Numbered from the stretch's first letter, positions 40,649 to 50,017 are shown. The stretch: 64,000 nucleotides of DNA from Chloroflexota bacterium (GCA_947475545.1 CANJLL010000002.1:80950-144949), one strand, 5' to 3'. The notes: a model not told the origin generated them from the sequence alone. Translations and numbers: made by a program.

Positions 40649-41791
40649 CTAGTTGCTCATCTTCTGGTTCCAGAGGGCGTTCCATGCCTCGCGGTTCGAG
40701 TTGATGTAGTCCGGAGCGACCTGGTACATGGATGCCATCTCGTCCACCGTGACCGAGATCGTCTTGAGCTTGGGGTCCTGGGCGAACTCGGCGGAGACGG
40801 CCTTGCATGTCGGCAGGACGCCGTTCCGGAGGCCGAACAGGCGCTGGGCGTCGCAGCCAAGGTTGATCTGGAGCCACTTGAGCGCCATGTCGGCGTTCCT
40901 GGTCCCATGGATGATCTCGATCGTGTTCCAGTAGACCATGCTCTTGAAGGTGCCGGCCTTGGGGTAGACCATGCTCAGGTCAAAGCCCTGGTTCTTCATC
41001 GCCTGGACGGTCGCGGTGTGGGTGACGGCCGCGTAGACCTCCTTGTTGCTCAGCCAGGTCGTCAGCTCAGGCGTGGCTGCGTAGATCCGCGGTGCGGCTG
41101 TCTTGAGCTTGTCCATGGCGTCGCCGACCTTGGCCTTGTCTCCAAACCACGTGTTCGCCAGCCCGGCGATGATCAGCGGAGAGAACCCGACGGCCATCCC
41201 CGGGTAGGCGATCTTGCCCTTGAGCGCCGGGCTGAGGAGGTCGTCAAAGCTGGTCGGATCCGGCAGGCCCAGCTCCTTGAACTTGGCGGGCAGCCAGGTG
41301 ATGACGACGGGGACGAGGGTGAACGCGGGCCCGTAGTCCTTGGTGAACTCGGCCTGGGTGAACAGGTCTCCCAGGGGCAGCTTCGTGTGGTCGACCTTGT
41401 CGATCAGGCCCTTCTGGATCAGCGTCAGCTCGGTCAGGCTGTCGACCTGCATGACGTCGAACGGCGGGTCGCCCGCCGGGGCGGCCAGCAGCTTGGTGAT
41501 GTTGTCGGACGGGTTGCCCAGGGAGTACTCAACCTTGGCGCCGGTCTGGGCCTCGAAGAGCGTTCCGGAGGTGGCCTTGACGCCGGCACCCCAGTCGCCG
41601 CCGAAGCTGGCGACCTTCAGCGTGCGGCCGGTCCACGAGGCCGGGCCGATCGTCGGGGCCACCGTGGGTGCCGTGCTGGCACCGGTGATGGGGGCTGCCG
41701 TGGGTGCGGGCGTCGCTCCGCTGGTGCACGCTCCGACGAGCATGGCCAGCGCGACTGGACCCGCAATTCGCCATGAGCCACGTCGCTGCAT
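40649..41791 (-). CDS. ABC substrate-binding lipoprotein, copy A
   Basis: The 380-residue protein has a lipobox (ALAMLVGAC) within a 22-residue signal, a Thr/Ala/Pro-rich linker, and a PotD/FutA-like binding fold: LKVASFGGDWGAGVKATSGT, DPPFDVMQVDSLTELTLIQK, GKIAYPGMAVGFSPL and YINSNREAWNALWNQKMSN. It delivers the solute to the coupled permease-ATPase set. An almost identical paralogue lies at 43794-44909. Confidence 0.9.
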   Translation of the reverse strand: MQRRGSWRIAGPVALAMLVGACTSGATPAPTAAPITGASTAPTVAPTIGPASWTGRTLKVASFGGDWGAGVKATSGTLFEAQTGAKVEYSLGNPSDNITKLLAAPAGDPPFDVMQVDSLTELTLIQKGLIDKVDHTKLPLGDLFTQAEFTKDYGPAFTLVPVVITWLPAKFKELGLPDPTSFDDLLSPALKGKIAYPGMAVGFSPLIIAGLANTWFGDKAKVGDAMDKLKTAAPRIYAATPELTTWLSNKEVYAAVTHTATVQAMKNQGFDLSMVYPKAGTFKSMVYWNTIEIIHGTRNADMALKWLQINLGCDAQRLFGLRNGVLPTCKAVSAEFAQDPKLKTISVTVDEMASMYQVAPDYINSNREAWNALWNQKMSN

Positions 41792-42055
41792 CGCTGCCTC
41801 CCCCTACGCCTGCGGGATCGCAGGGCTCGAGCCAGTCCGGCCAGATGTCGGACCTGACGACTCGGTGTTCGTGGGACGCCCGCGAGTATGCGCGGCGCGT
41901 CGCGGCAAATGCAATACCCGGATGCTCCCTCGGCGACCGAGCGGACCGCACGGGCCGCGCCTGGGGCCACTTGGCGCGGTTGCGAGGGAATCAGCCGCCG
42001 GTCCCGCCAGGATCCGAGGTCGTAGCGTGCGGCTCCCCTGCGGTCGGTCCCGCAG
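41792..42055. other. Leader/promoter region of binding protein A
   Basis: No gene. The stretch ~41810-42000 is repeated upstream of binding protein B, including ATACCCGGATGCTCCCTCGG and GCGAGGGAATCAGCCGC. On the minus strand GGGTATTGC offers a possible extended -10. Selection or recent duplication could explain the conservation. Confidence 0.4.
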
Positions 42056-43123
42056 TCAGGCCAAGCGGTCGGCAAGCCAGTCGGCCATGCCGGCGTAGGC
42101 CTCGGTCTCGCTCCCGTTGGCGCAATGGCCGGCGCCGGGGTAGATCCTGATGGCCTTGTCGGTGGATCGCGCTTCGTCATGGAGGCGCTGAACCCCTTCG
42201 ACCGTGAAGATCGGGTCCCGCTCGCCGTGCACGATCAGCAGCGGGCACTCAATCTTCTCGGCGAGCCCCTCCAGCGTCATTCGCGGCATGAGCTCGCTCA
42301 TCGTGTCGTCGTCGGTGCCGAACAGGATCGCGAACTTGCGCAGGTACCACGGCCTCACATTGAGAATCTCAGCGGGGTAGTACGAGCCGCCGTTGACTAC
42401 GCACGCGGCGATCCGCGGGTCGGTGGCGGCGGCGCGAGCCACGTAGTAGCCGCCGGTGCTCCGGCCCGAGATGGCGATCTTCCCGAAGCGCGGGTCGGCC
42501 TCCAGGTAGTCGACCATCGCGCTGTAGGCATGCTCGATCTCGATCTCGAGGTAGCCGTGGTTGAAGTAGCAGGTCACGCCCTGGCCCGGCCCGTCGATGT
42601 TCAGGACCGCCAGGCCGCGGTCGACCATGAGCTGGGCCTCGGCGGCAGTCTCCTCCTTGAAGCCCGTCGCACCCGGGATCACGATCACGATGGGACACTC
42701 GGGTCGGATGCGGGCCGGCAGCTGGATCCAGCCGTGCATCTTGATGCCCTTGTACGCGATGTTAACCTCTTCCAGCGGCGGAGCGGCCAGCCGGGCGGCC
42801 TGGGCGAAGGATTCGGTCAGCTTCCGGTAGAGGCGCAGCTTCTCCTCGTTCAGCTCGGTGATCCCGTACTGCCCCACGCGATAGGCGGCCTCGGCGTTGC
42901 GGTAGAACCGCCAGGCGGTGAGGGCGTGCCCGTCGCGCAGGGCCTGGTCCGCGTTCGCCCGGGCGGTGTCACCCAGGTCTTCGCAGACGGTCACCCAGTC
43001 CTCGTCGTGGGCCTCGGTCCGGTCGATGAGCCGAAGGTAGTCGCAGAAGTCCACGCCGCCGGAGAGCAGCCGCGACGGGACCTGGGCGACCGGGCGCTCT
43101 CGGGATTCGGCGTGCGCGTCCAT
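42056..43123 (-). CDS. Alpha/beta hydrolase (FrsA/pseudooxynicotine-hydrolase-like)
   Basis: A 355-residue protein: an N-terminal helical cap region (~1-130), then the hydrolase fold with IVIVIPGATGFKEET (oxyanion region), the nucleophile elbow ISGRSTGGYYVAR (G-R-S-T-G), HGERDPIFTVEG with the acid, and YPGAGHCANGS with the histidine. The layout resembles 2,6-dihydropseudooxynicotine hydrolase and FrsA-type C-C or ester hydrolases. Its position beside a solute importer suggests it processes the imported compound. AGGAG precedes ATG 43123. An N-terminal piece of this gene is repeated at 45113-45224. Confidence 0.82.
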   Translation of the reverse strand: MDAHAESRERPVAQVPSRLLSGGVDFCDYLRLIDRTEAHDEDWVTVCEDLGDTARANADQALRDGHALTAWRFYRNAEAAYRVGQYGITELNEEKLRLYRKLTESFAQAARLAAPPLEEVNIAYKGIKMHGWIQLPARIRPECPIVIVIPGATGFKEETAAEAQLMVDRGLAVLNIDGPGQGVTCYFNHGYLEIEIEHAYSAMVDYLEADPRFGKIAISGRSTGGYYVARAAATDPRIAACVVNGGSYYPAEILNVRPWYLRKFAILFGTDDDTMSELMPRMTLEGLAEKIECPLLIVHGERDPIFTVEGVQRLHDEARSTDKAIRIYPGAGHCANGSETEAYAGMADWLADRLA

Positions 43124-43282
43124 GGCAAGAAGCTCCTGGTTGGCAAGCGATCGTTCGCGCTGGACGCGGGCGGTCGCCCCGCGATGTTCAGCGCGGTGTC
43201 AGCACCACTCCCCGATGTAGGTATTGTGCCTCGTCAGGGGCGCTGCAATGGGCGCGCGGAGCGTCCGCGGGCTTGCCGCCCC

Positions 43283-43603
43283 TCAGCCCAGCCTGGCCAG
43301 GGCCTGCTCGGCCTCCTCGCGCAACGGGAAGTAGGTCTCCATGTGCTGCTCGGCCACATCCGGATCGGTGTACTCCGTCGAGGATGTGCTCCGCCTGGCC
43401 TGAAATAGATCGCTGCGGGCTACCTCGTGGAGCGCGGCGACCAGCCACTCGCTGACTTCCAGCCTGCCCATCAATCGCACGGCTTCGCGGCGCTTCAAGT
43501 GGTGCTCGCTCCGCAACGCCGGGGCGAGATACTCCCTGACCCGCGGGTCGTCCGCGTGTCGCCGCAACGCGGCCAGGCCCTGCTGGTGTTCGCGCTCCCA
43601 GTT
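43283..43603 (-). pseudogene. C-terminal gene remnant cut by the direct repeat
   Basis: The frame reads NWEREHQQGLAALRRHADDP, REYLAPALRSEHHLKRREAV and EWLVAALHEVARSDLFQ, helical like HEAT-type repeats. It stays open to the junction with the 130-bp repeat and then meets a stop, with no credible start. Probably the tail of a truncated gene. Confidence 0.45.
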
Positions 43604-43733
43604 GGCGTCAGTCGCCCGTCACGACGCGGGGGCCCGCCAGGTGCGGCCACACGGTGCCCGCCCAGCGTCGCCCAGTCGTGCAATGACGCAGGCCTGTGCC
43701 TGCTCCCCCAGGCCGTCGATCCATGCCTTGGAG
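43604..43733. repeat. 130-bp direct repeat, left copy
   Basis: Matches 45225-45354 with two substitutions by eye. The pair brackets the second binding-protein copy. Its content is not recognised; a plausible protein end (WAGTVWPHLAGPRVVTGD) is readable on the minus strand. Confidence 0.85.
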
Positions 43734-43752
43734 GCCTGCCACGATGATGGAT

Positions 43753-43783
43753 CTGGCCGGCCCGGCTGGGCCCGGCCGGCCAG
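43753..43783 (-). terminator. Stem-loop after binding protein B
   Basis: Same position and length as the hairpin after copy A: CTGGCCGGCC pairs with GGCCGGCCAG, with an imperfect inner stem. No ABC genes follow here, so it should end the transcript. Confidence 0.6.
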
Positions 43784-43793
43784 CAACGATCAG

Positions 43794-44909
43794 CTAGTTG
43801 CTCATCTTCTGGTTCCAGAGGGCGTTCCATGCCTCGCGGTTGGTGTTGATGTAGTCCGGATCGACCTGGTACATGGATGCCATCTGGTCCACCGTGACGG
43901 AGATCGTCTGGAACTTTGGATCCGTGGCGAATTCCGCAGACACCGACTTGCAGGTTGGCAGGACGCCGTTCCGCAGGCCAAACAGGCGCTGCGCCTCGCA
44001 GCCAAGGTTGATCTGGAGCCACTTGAGCGCCATGTCGGCGTTCCGGGTCCCATGGATGATCTCGATCGTGTTCCAGTAGACCATGCTCTTGTAGGTGCCG
44101 ACCTTGGGATAGACCATCCCCAGGTCGAAGCCCTGGTTCTTCTGCGCCTGGACGGCCGCGGCGTGCGTGACGGCCGCGTAGACCTCCTTGTTGGTCAGCC
44201 AGGTCGTCATCTCAGGCGTGGCCGCGTAGATCCGCGGGGCGGCTGTCTTGAGCTTGTCCATGGCATCGCCGACCTTGCTCTTGTCGCCGAACCACGCGTT
44301 GGCAAGGCCGGCGAGGATCAGCGGAGAGAAGCCCACCGCCATGCCCGGGTAGGCGATCTTGCCCTTGAGCACCGGGTTCAGGAGGTCATCGAAGCTGGTT
44401 GGATCCGGCAGGCCCAGCTCCTTGAACTTGGCGGGCAGCCAGGTGATGACGACGGGGACGAGGGCGAACGCGGGCCCGTAGTCCTTGGTGAACTCGGCCT
44501 GGGCGAACAGGTCGCCCAAGGGCAGCTTGGTGTGGTCGACCTTGTCGATCAGGCCCTTCTGGATCAGCGTCAGCTCGGTCAGGCTGTCGACCTGCATGAC
44601 GTCGAACGGCGGGTCGCCCGCGGGAGCGGCCAGCAGCTTGGTGACGTTGTCGGACGGGTTGCCCAGGGAGTACTCGACCTTGGCCCCGGTCTGCGCCTCG
44701 AAGAGCGTTCCGGAGGTGGCCTTGACGCCGGCACCGGTGTCCTGGAACGTGGCGACCTTGAGCGTACGGCCGGTCCACGAGGTGGGCCCGATTGTTGGCG
44801 CCCCGCCGGCCCCGGTGGTGGGGACCGGAGTGGCTGCACTGCTGCACGCCCCCACGAGCATGGCCAATGCGACCCAGCCCGCCATGATCGATGTTCCACG
44901 TCGCCGCAT
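43794..44909 (-). CDS. ABC substrate-binding lipoprotein, copy B (orphan)
   Basis: The 371-residue protein repeats copy A almost residue for residue after the linker, with the same lipobox (LVGAC) and ending WNALWNQKMSN. The linker is shorter (PTTGAGGAPTIGP), and FGGDWGAG is replaced by FQDTGAG. No permease or ATPase follows; it may use the copy A transporter and widen its substrate range. AGGGGAG precedes ATG 44909. It lies between two 130-bp direct repeats. Confidence 0.88.
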   Translation of the reverse strand: MRRRGTSIMAGWVALAMLVGACSSAATPVPTTGAGGAPTIGPTSWTGRTLKVATFQDTGAGVKATSGTLFEAQTGAKVEYSLGNPSDNVTKLLAAPAGDPPFDVMQVDSLTELTLIQKGLIDKVDHTKLPLGDLFAQAEFTKDYGPAFALVPVVITWLPAKFKELGLPDPTSFDDLLNPVLKGKIAYPGMAVGFSPLILAGLANAWFGDKSKVGDAMDKLKTAAPRIYAATPEMTTWLTNKEVYAAVTHAAAVQAQKNQGFDLGMVYPKVGTYKSMVYWNTIEIIHGTRNADMALKWLQINLGCEAQRLFGLRNGVLPTCKSVSAEFATDPKFQTISVTVDQMASMYQVDPDYINTNREAWNALWNQKMSN

Positions 44910-45112
44910 TGTTGTCTCCCCTACGCCTGCGACGCCGCCAGATTGTGACCCGTCAGCCCGGACCCGGCGGGTGGCTCAACGTGTTCGCGGGACGCCCAGG
45001 GAATTATGCGCTGCGTTGAGGCAACTGTAATACCCGGATGCTCCCTCGGCGACCGGGTCGTCCGCGCGGGACGCGCCTGGGGCCACGTGGCGCGGTTGCG
45101 AGGGAATCAGCC

Positions 45113-45224
45113 GCTTGGTGATCCCGTACTGCCCCACGCGGTACACGGCCTCGGCGTTGCGGTAGAACCGCCAGGCCGTGAGGGCGTGCCCGTCGCGAAG
45201 GGCCTGGTCCGCATGCGCCCGGGC
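45113..45224 (-). pseudogene. Hydrolase fragment from the duplicated segment
   Basis: Nearly identical to 42856-42967 of the alpha/beta hydrolase gene (GQYGIT and the DGHALTAWRFYRNAEA segment). It joins directly to the leader sequence of binding protein B, so about 860 bp found in the first locus are missing here. Confidence 0.75.
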
Positions 45225-45354
45225 GGCGTCAGTCGCCCGTCACGACGCGGGGGTCCGCCAGGTGCGGCCACACGGTGCCCGCCCAGCGTCGCGCAGTCGT
45301 GCAATGACGCAGGCCTGTGCCTGCTCCCCCAGGCCGTCGATCCATGCCTTGGAG
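45225..45354. repeat. 130-bp direct repeat, right copy
   Basis: Partner of 43604-43733; ends 42 bp before tRNA-Gly. Confidence 0.85.
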
Positions 45355-45396
45355 TGGTAGATTCGTGTTCGCGGCGGTCCGCCGCGCGCCTCCCGA

Positions 45397-45472
45397 GCGG
45401 GAGTAACTCAGTTGGCAGAGTGTCAGCTTCCCAAGCTGAATGTCGCGGGTTCGAACCCCGTCTCCCGCTCCA
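45397..45472 (+). tRNA. tRNA-Gly (anticodon CCC)
   Basis: Acceptor arms GCGGGAG (45397-45403) and CTCCCGC (45462-45468) pair. The anticodon stem TCAGC/GCTGA encloses loop TTCCCAA with anticodon CCC at 45430-45432. GGTTCGAAC is the T-arm. Discriminator U and an encoded CCA complete it. Reads GGG codons. Confidence 0.95.
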
Positions 45473-45580
45473 CCCGCTCCTCCCCGGCGGTCCCTGAGCG
45501 TCAGCATCTGCCAACGGGTGCCGCGCCGCGCCGCGCATCGGCCCGGCGTACATGGTCCGCGTCGGCTATCGTAAGGAAGC

Positions 45581-47710
45581 ATGACCAAGTTGCGGCAACC
45601 GGGTGGGCTGTGGCGGATTCGGCTGGGGAGCAAGATCCTTGTCTTCGGCCTTGGCCCGCTCATCGTTCTGTCCGTCGTTGTCGGCTTCTTCGTCGTCAAT
45701 GAGACGTACACCGCCCTCCGTGCTGAAGGCAAGCACGAGCTTGTGGAGCGGACGGCCCGCCTGGGCGCGGACCTCGAGGTGGCCAACCAGACGGCCATCG
45801 CCGTCCCCAAGGCGATGGCGCTCGCCCAGCAGGCTGGGCTCTTCTCTGACCGGGCGGCATCGGTCGACTATGCCAATCAGCTGCTGCGCTCCTTCCCGGA
45901 CCTCCTCGCCGCCTACTTTGCGTACGAGCCGAACGCGGATGGCAAGGACGTCGTCTCGCTCGGCAGTGGCCAGCCGGCGGACAGCTTCGATCCCAAGACC
46001 GGCCGCTTCATCCCGTATGTGATCCGCAACCAGGACGACCCCACCGTCATCGACGTCACCCCGTTGGTCGACATGGACAACAGCCTGTACTACCGCGGCG
46101 TGAAGAACCGCTTCAACCGAATACCGGAGATGCAGGGCGTGACCACGGTGAAGGGCGGCTTGAGCGACCTGTGGGTGCCGCCGGCTCCCACGGAGGCGCT
46201 GCGCACGCGTCCCATGGTCTCCGAGCCGTACGCGTACACCGGCATCTTGATGGTTGAGCAGACCTACCCGATCGTGATCGGCGACAAGTTCGTCGGCATC
46301 GCCGGCGCGGATCGCTCCCTGGAGACGATCCAGCGCCTCGTCACCGAGGCGCGGCCCTACCCTGAGGCCGATGTCTTCCTGATCAGCGCGCGCGGCCGGA
46401 TCATCAGCACCACGGTGGACGACGCTCTTGTCCTGCAGCGCATCGAGGCCACCCAATGGGCGCCCATCCTCAAGCAGGTCTACGGGCACACCGAAGCGGA
46501 GCTGGCGGCTGGCGGCGCGATGACCGCCGCGCGACCCGGTGACCGCTCCTCCGTCTACTTCGCCGGCGACCGGATTGCGGACTCCGACTGGTACGTGGTC
46601 ACGATCGTGCCCGAATCGATCATCCTCGGCAAGGCGGCCAGCATCCAGCGGATCGTCATCGTCGGCCTCTTGACAATCCTCGGCGCGACCGTGGTGCTCG
46701 TGGTGTTCTCCATGCGCTACGTCTCCCGCCGCGTCGGCATGGCCGCCGCGGCCGCGGACCGGATCGCCTCCAATGACCTGAGCGTCAACCTCGGCCGCGC
46801 CGGGGGAGACGAGACGGGTGACCTGCTCCGCTCCATCGGGAGCATGATGGAGCGGCTGCGTGAGGAAGTTCAGCGCCGGCGGCTGCTGTCCGCGGACCTC
46901 GCGTCCACGGTGGCCTCGATCCGCTCCGCTACGGAGGTACAGGCAGCGAGCGTCAGCGACTTCGGCGCTTCCACCAGCCAGGTCGCCGCCGCAACGCGCG
47001 AGATCTCGGCTACCTCCCAGGAGCTTGCCCGCACCGTCTCGCAGGTCGTCGAGGCGACTGGCGAGACGGCGTCGCTCGCGGTCACCGGCAAGGTCAGCCT
47101 TGTCGATCTGGAGGAATCCATGCGCTCGCTGGGCGGGGCAACCTCCGCGATCTCCGCCAAGCTCGGGGTGATCAGCGAGAAGGCGTCCAACATCGGCTCG
47201 GTCGTGGTGACGATCACCAAGGTCGCGGATCAGACCAACCTCCTCTCGCTCAACGCCGCCATCGAGGCGGAGAAGGCCGGCGAGGCCGGTCGAGGGTTCG
47301 CTGTCGTCGCCCGCGAGATCCGCCGCCTGGCAGACCAGACGGCGGTGGCGACGCTGGACATCGAGGCGCTCGTGAGCGAGATGCAGTCCTCCGTGTCGAG
47401 CGGCGTCATGGAGATGGACCGCTTCAGCGAGAGCGTGCGCAGGAGTGTGGCCGGCGCCCACGACGTCGAGGAAGGCTTCCAGCGGATCCTCGAGCGCATC
47501 GAGTCGCTCACGCCCCGACTTTCGAGCGTCGATGAAGGGATGCAGTTCCAGGCGCTCGGCGCCCAGTCGATCAACGACGCCATGGCGCAGCTCACCGAGG
47601 TTGCCCAGCACACCGCCGAATCGCTGCGGGCCCTCGACATCGCCGCGGAGCGGCTGTCCGAGACGGTGAGCGTCGAGGAGGCCGAGGTCGCGCGCTTCCG
47701 GCTCGGCTGA
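45581..47710 (+). CDS. WspA-like methyl-accepting chemoreceptor
   Basis: A 709-residue receptor: TM1 about residues 19-41, a large extracytoplasmic sensor (~42-345, Cache-like, with DPTVIDVTPLVDMDNSLYYR), TM2 about 350-372, HAMP, and a signalling domain whose tip is ADQTNLLSLNAAIEAEKAGE followed by GRGFAVVAREIRRLADQTA. The tip and VATLDIEALVSEMQSSV and SSGVMEMDRFSE closely recall WspA, which senses surface or envelope stress. It leads a seven-gene operon in wsp order. AAGGA precedes the ATG, and TATCGT at 45567-45572 may be its -10. Confidence 0.88.
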   Translation: MTKLRQPGGLWRIRLGSKILVFGLGPLIVLSVVVGFFVVNETYTALRAEGKHELVERTARLGADLEVANQTAIAVPKAMALAQQAGLFSDRAASVDYANQLLRSFPDLLAAYFAYEPNADGKDVVSLGSGQPADSFDPKTGRFIPYVIRNQDDPTVIDVTPLVDMDNSLYYRGVKNRFNRIPEMQGVTTVKGGLSDLWVPPAPTEALRTRPMVSEPYAYTGILMVEQTYPIVIGDKFVGIAGADRSLETIQRLVTEARPYPEADVFLISARGRIISTTVDDALVLQRIEATQWAPILKQVYGHTEAELAAGGAMTAARPGDRSSVYFAGDRIADSDWYVVTIVPESIILGKAASIQRIVIVGLLTILGATVVLVVFSMRYVSRRVGMAAAAADRIASNDLSVNLGRAGGDETGDLLRSIGSMMERLREEVQRRRLLSADLASTVASIRSATEVQAASVSDFGASTSQVAAATREISATSQELARTVSQVVEATGETASLAVTGKVSLVDLEESMRSLGGATSAISAKLGVISEKASNIGSVVVTITKVADQTNLLSLNAAIEAEKAGEAGRGFAVVAREIRRLADQTAVATLDIEALVSEMQSSVSSGVMEMDRFSESVRRSVAGAHDVEEGFQRILERIESLTPRLSSVDEGMQFQALGAQSINDAMAQLTEVAQHTAESLRALDIAAERLSETVSVEEAEVARFRLG

Positions 47711-47715
47711 GCCAG

Positions 47716-48171
47716 ATGCTGATCATCCGCTTCGCCCTCGGTGAGCGCTCGTTCGGCATCGCCGCCGCCGGGGTGCGGGAGATCCTCCCGATCTGTCGCT
47801 TGCGGAAGATCCCTCGCACGCCGGACTACATCGCGGGCGACTTCCTCTTGCGGGGTGTCCCGTGCCCGGTGGTCGACCTGCGTCGCTGGCTCGAGGGTGA
47901 GCACAGCAGGGTGGAGCTCGCGACGCGGATGATCCTGGTGGACTGGACCGGCGTCAGCGCGTCCGGCCCGCTCGCCCTCATCGGTGAGCGCGTGCGGGAC
48001 GCCGTGGAGGCCAATCCAGCGGCGATCCGGCCGCCGACCGCCGGGCACGCGGTGGACCGTGTCCTGTCGGGGACCGCGGTGATCGACGGCACCATCGTTG
48101 GCCTGCTGGATCCGGCGGCGCTGGTGAGCACGGAGCTGGGCGACGTCCTGTACGCGCGAGCTGGCGCATGA
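47716..48171 (+). CDS. CheW scaffold protein (WspB-like)
   Basis: A 151-residue CheW: FALGERSFGIAAAGVREILP, GDFLLRGVPCPVVDLRRWLE, and a C-terminal SH3-like half. It bridges the receptor and the CheA-type kinase. It starts 5 bp after the receptor stop, and its stop overlaps the CheR start by 4 bp. Confidence 0.88.
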   Translation: MLIIRFALGERSFGIAAAGVREILPICRLRKIPRTPDYIAGDFLLRGVPCPVVDLRRWLEGEHSRVELATRMILVDWTGVSASGPLALIGERVRDAVEANPAAIRPPTAGHAVDRVLSGTAVIDGTIVGLLDPAALVSTELGDVLYARAGA

Positions 48172-49358
48172 GCGATCAGGGCCAGCACGCCGCGCTCCGG
48201 CCCGCCGTTGCCCGCGCGCTGGCCACCACGTGGGGGCTCGACGTGGTCGCTCTAGGTGAGCGGTCGGTTGACCGAGCCGTGCGCGACCGGATCGCCGCAT
48301 CCGGGGTGACGGCCCAGTCGTGGCTTGAGCTCCTCGCGTCCGACCCGGAGGAGCGGCTGCGTCTGGCGGAGCTGGTCCTGGTCCCGGAGACGATGCTCTT
48401 CCGGGATGGCTCTCCGTTCGACGCGCTGGCCAGGCTCGCCGAGTCGGTCCGGGCGCGGGCGAGCGCGGAGCACCCGGTCCGGATCCTGAGCGCGGCCTGC
48501 TCCACCGGCGAGGAGCCCTACTCCGTTGCAATCACGATGCTCGCCCATGGAATCCCCAGGGACGCGATCCGGATCGTCGCGATCGACGTCTCGAGGCCTG
48601 CCATCGACGTGGCCAGGACCGGGGTCTGCGCCCGATCCGCGCTCCGCGGGCCCATACCGGCGTGGGCGGAGCTCTATCTCGAGCGGCGCGCAGACGGCAG
48701 CGTGGTGATCGATCCGGTGGTGCGGTCCGTGGTGTCGTTCAGCGTGAGGAACCTGCTCGACCCGGTGCCCCACGGACCGTTCGACGTGGTCCTGTGCCGG
48801 AACGTGCTCGTCTACCTGCTTCCCGATGCCCGGCGGAGCGTCCTGGAGGGCCTCCGGGCGGCGCTTGCACCCGGTGCACCGCTCTTCGTGGGCCACGCGG
48901 AGGTTGCCTCGCTCCTTGACGCCGGGTGGCGCCCGGCACGCCGTCTTGGGCCGCACGCGCTGGAATGGTCCACGGCTCGCCAGCCTGAGCCCGCCCCCGC
49001 CCCCGCCCACAGGGCTCCCCGGTCCGTTGCCGCGGCTGCCCCGGCCCCGTCGCGGCAGGCGGCAGCGCGGGTCCCGTCGCTGCGACAGGACCCCATCGGG
49101 ACCGCCAGCGACCTGGCTTACCGTGGCGATCGAACCGCTGCGATCGCGCTGCTCCAGGGCTCGCTCGAAGCCAACCCCCAGGACGTCGCCGCCCACGCCC
49201 TCCTGGGCGTCCTCCACGCCACCGGCGGTGACGACGAGCCGGCACGCGCGGCGTTGCGCCGCGCGCTCTACCTCGACCCCACGCATGCCGAGGCTCGGGC
49301 CCAGATGGCGCTCCTGGACAGTGCCCGTCGCGGCAGGCAGGCGGGCACGGGACGATGA
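48168..49358 (+). CDS. CheR methyltransferase with TPR tail (WspC-like)
   Basis: A 396-residue enzyme that methylates receptor glutamates using SAM. Motifs: EETMLFRDGSPFDAL-like segment (VPETMLFRDG), SAACSTGEEPYSVAI (SAM loop), VLCRNVLVYL, and LFVGHAEV. An Ala/Pro linker (~270-295) leads to two TPR-like repeats (DLAYRGDRTAAIALLQ, VAAHALLGVLHATGG). CheR-TPR fusion is the WspC architecture. Confidence 0.9.
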   Translation: MSDQGQHAALRPAVARALATTWGLDVVALGERSVDRAVRDRIAASGVTAQSWLELLASDPEERLRLAELVLVPETMLFRDGSPFDALARLAESVRARASAEHPVRILSAACSTGEEPYSVAITMLAHGIPRDAIRIVAIDVSRPAIDVARTGVCARSALRGPIPAWAELYLERRADGSVVIDPVVRSVVSFSVRNLLDPVPHGPFDVVLCRNVLVYLLPDARRSVLEGLRAALAPGAPLFVGHAEVASLLDAGWRPARRLGPHALEWSTARQPEPAPAPAHRAPRSVAAAAPAPSRQAAARVPSLRQDPIGTASDLAYRGDRTAAIALLQGSLEANPQDVAAHALLGVLHATGGDDEPARAALRRALYLDPTHAEARAQMALLDSARRGRQAGTGR

Positions 49359-50017
49359 CCGTCCGCACCGAGACCCCCTGCTGGCAGCGCATCGGAGTGA
49401 AGGGCGACCGCACCTGCCCGGAGCTCGTGAAGGTCACGCACTGCAACAACTGCCCCGTCTTCACCGCCGGTGCGGTCGAACTCTTCAATCGGCCGATCTC
49501 GGACGATTACCTCGACTGGCTTACTGGGACGATCGCCGGGGAGGCCAGCTCCAAAGCGCGTTCCGACCGGACGCTCCTGGTCTTTCGGGTGGCCCAGGAG
49601 TGGTTCGCGATCGATGCCGGATCGGTGCGCACGATCGCCCCGCTGGGCGTGGTCCGGCGTCTGGCGCACCGGCGGGACCGCGCGTTCCAGGGCCTGACGG
49701 CGGTCCGTGGAGAGCTTGTCCCGTGCATCTCGCTCGCCGCGCTCCTGTCGCTGCCGGAGCCCGACGGGGCGGCCGGGACCGACGCTGCCCGCCGGCTCGT
49801 CGCCGTGGTCGAGAACAAGGACGGTGCCGTTGCCATCGAGATCGCCGAGGCGCGCGGCGTCGTCGCGGTCCCCGCGACCGGGGTCCGGGCCACTCCTGAC
49901 ACGGTCCGCCAGGAAGTGCTCCCCGTGACATCCGGCCTCCAGTCGATCGAAGGCCTGGAGGTGACGATCCTCGATCCGGACGCGCTCTTCGAGCGGATGA
50001 TGAGGACGCTGGGATGA
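49355..50017 (+). CDS. Cysteine-motif CheW (WspD-like)
   Basis: A 220-residue CheW preceded by a ~40-residue segment with four cysteines: CWQRIGVKGDRTCPELVKV then HCNNCPVF. This Cys-rich leader is typical of the second CheW in Wsp/ACF-class clusters; it may bind a metal or sense redox state. The CheW domain follows from FRVAQEWFAIDAGSVRTIAP. ATGA overlaps on both sides. Confidence 0.87.
   Translation: MTVRTETPCWQRIGVKGDRTCPELVKVTHCNNCPVFTAGAVELFNRPISDDYLDWLTGTIAGEASSKARSDRTLLVFRVAQEWFAIDAGSVRTIAPLGVVRRLAHRRDRAFQGLTAVRGELVPCISLAALLSLPEPDGAAGTDAARRLVAVVENKDGAVAIEIAEARGVVAVPATGVRATPDTVRQEVLPVTSGLQSIEGLEVTILDPDALFERMMRTLG

Noticed and set aside
45225..45472. tRNA-Gly as an integration (att) site for the duplicated segment
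   Set aside because: The repeat ends 42 bp before the tRNA and no copy of the tRNA 3' end is seen at the other boundary; no integrase is present.
45566..47611. 681-codon minus-strand frame opposite the chemoreceptor gene
   Set aside because: The sequence is a His/Arg/Asp-rich antisense shadow; the plus strand encodes a clear WspA-like receptor.
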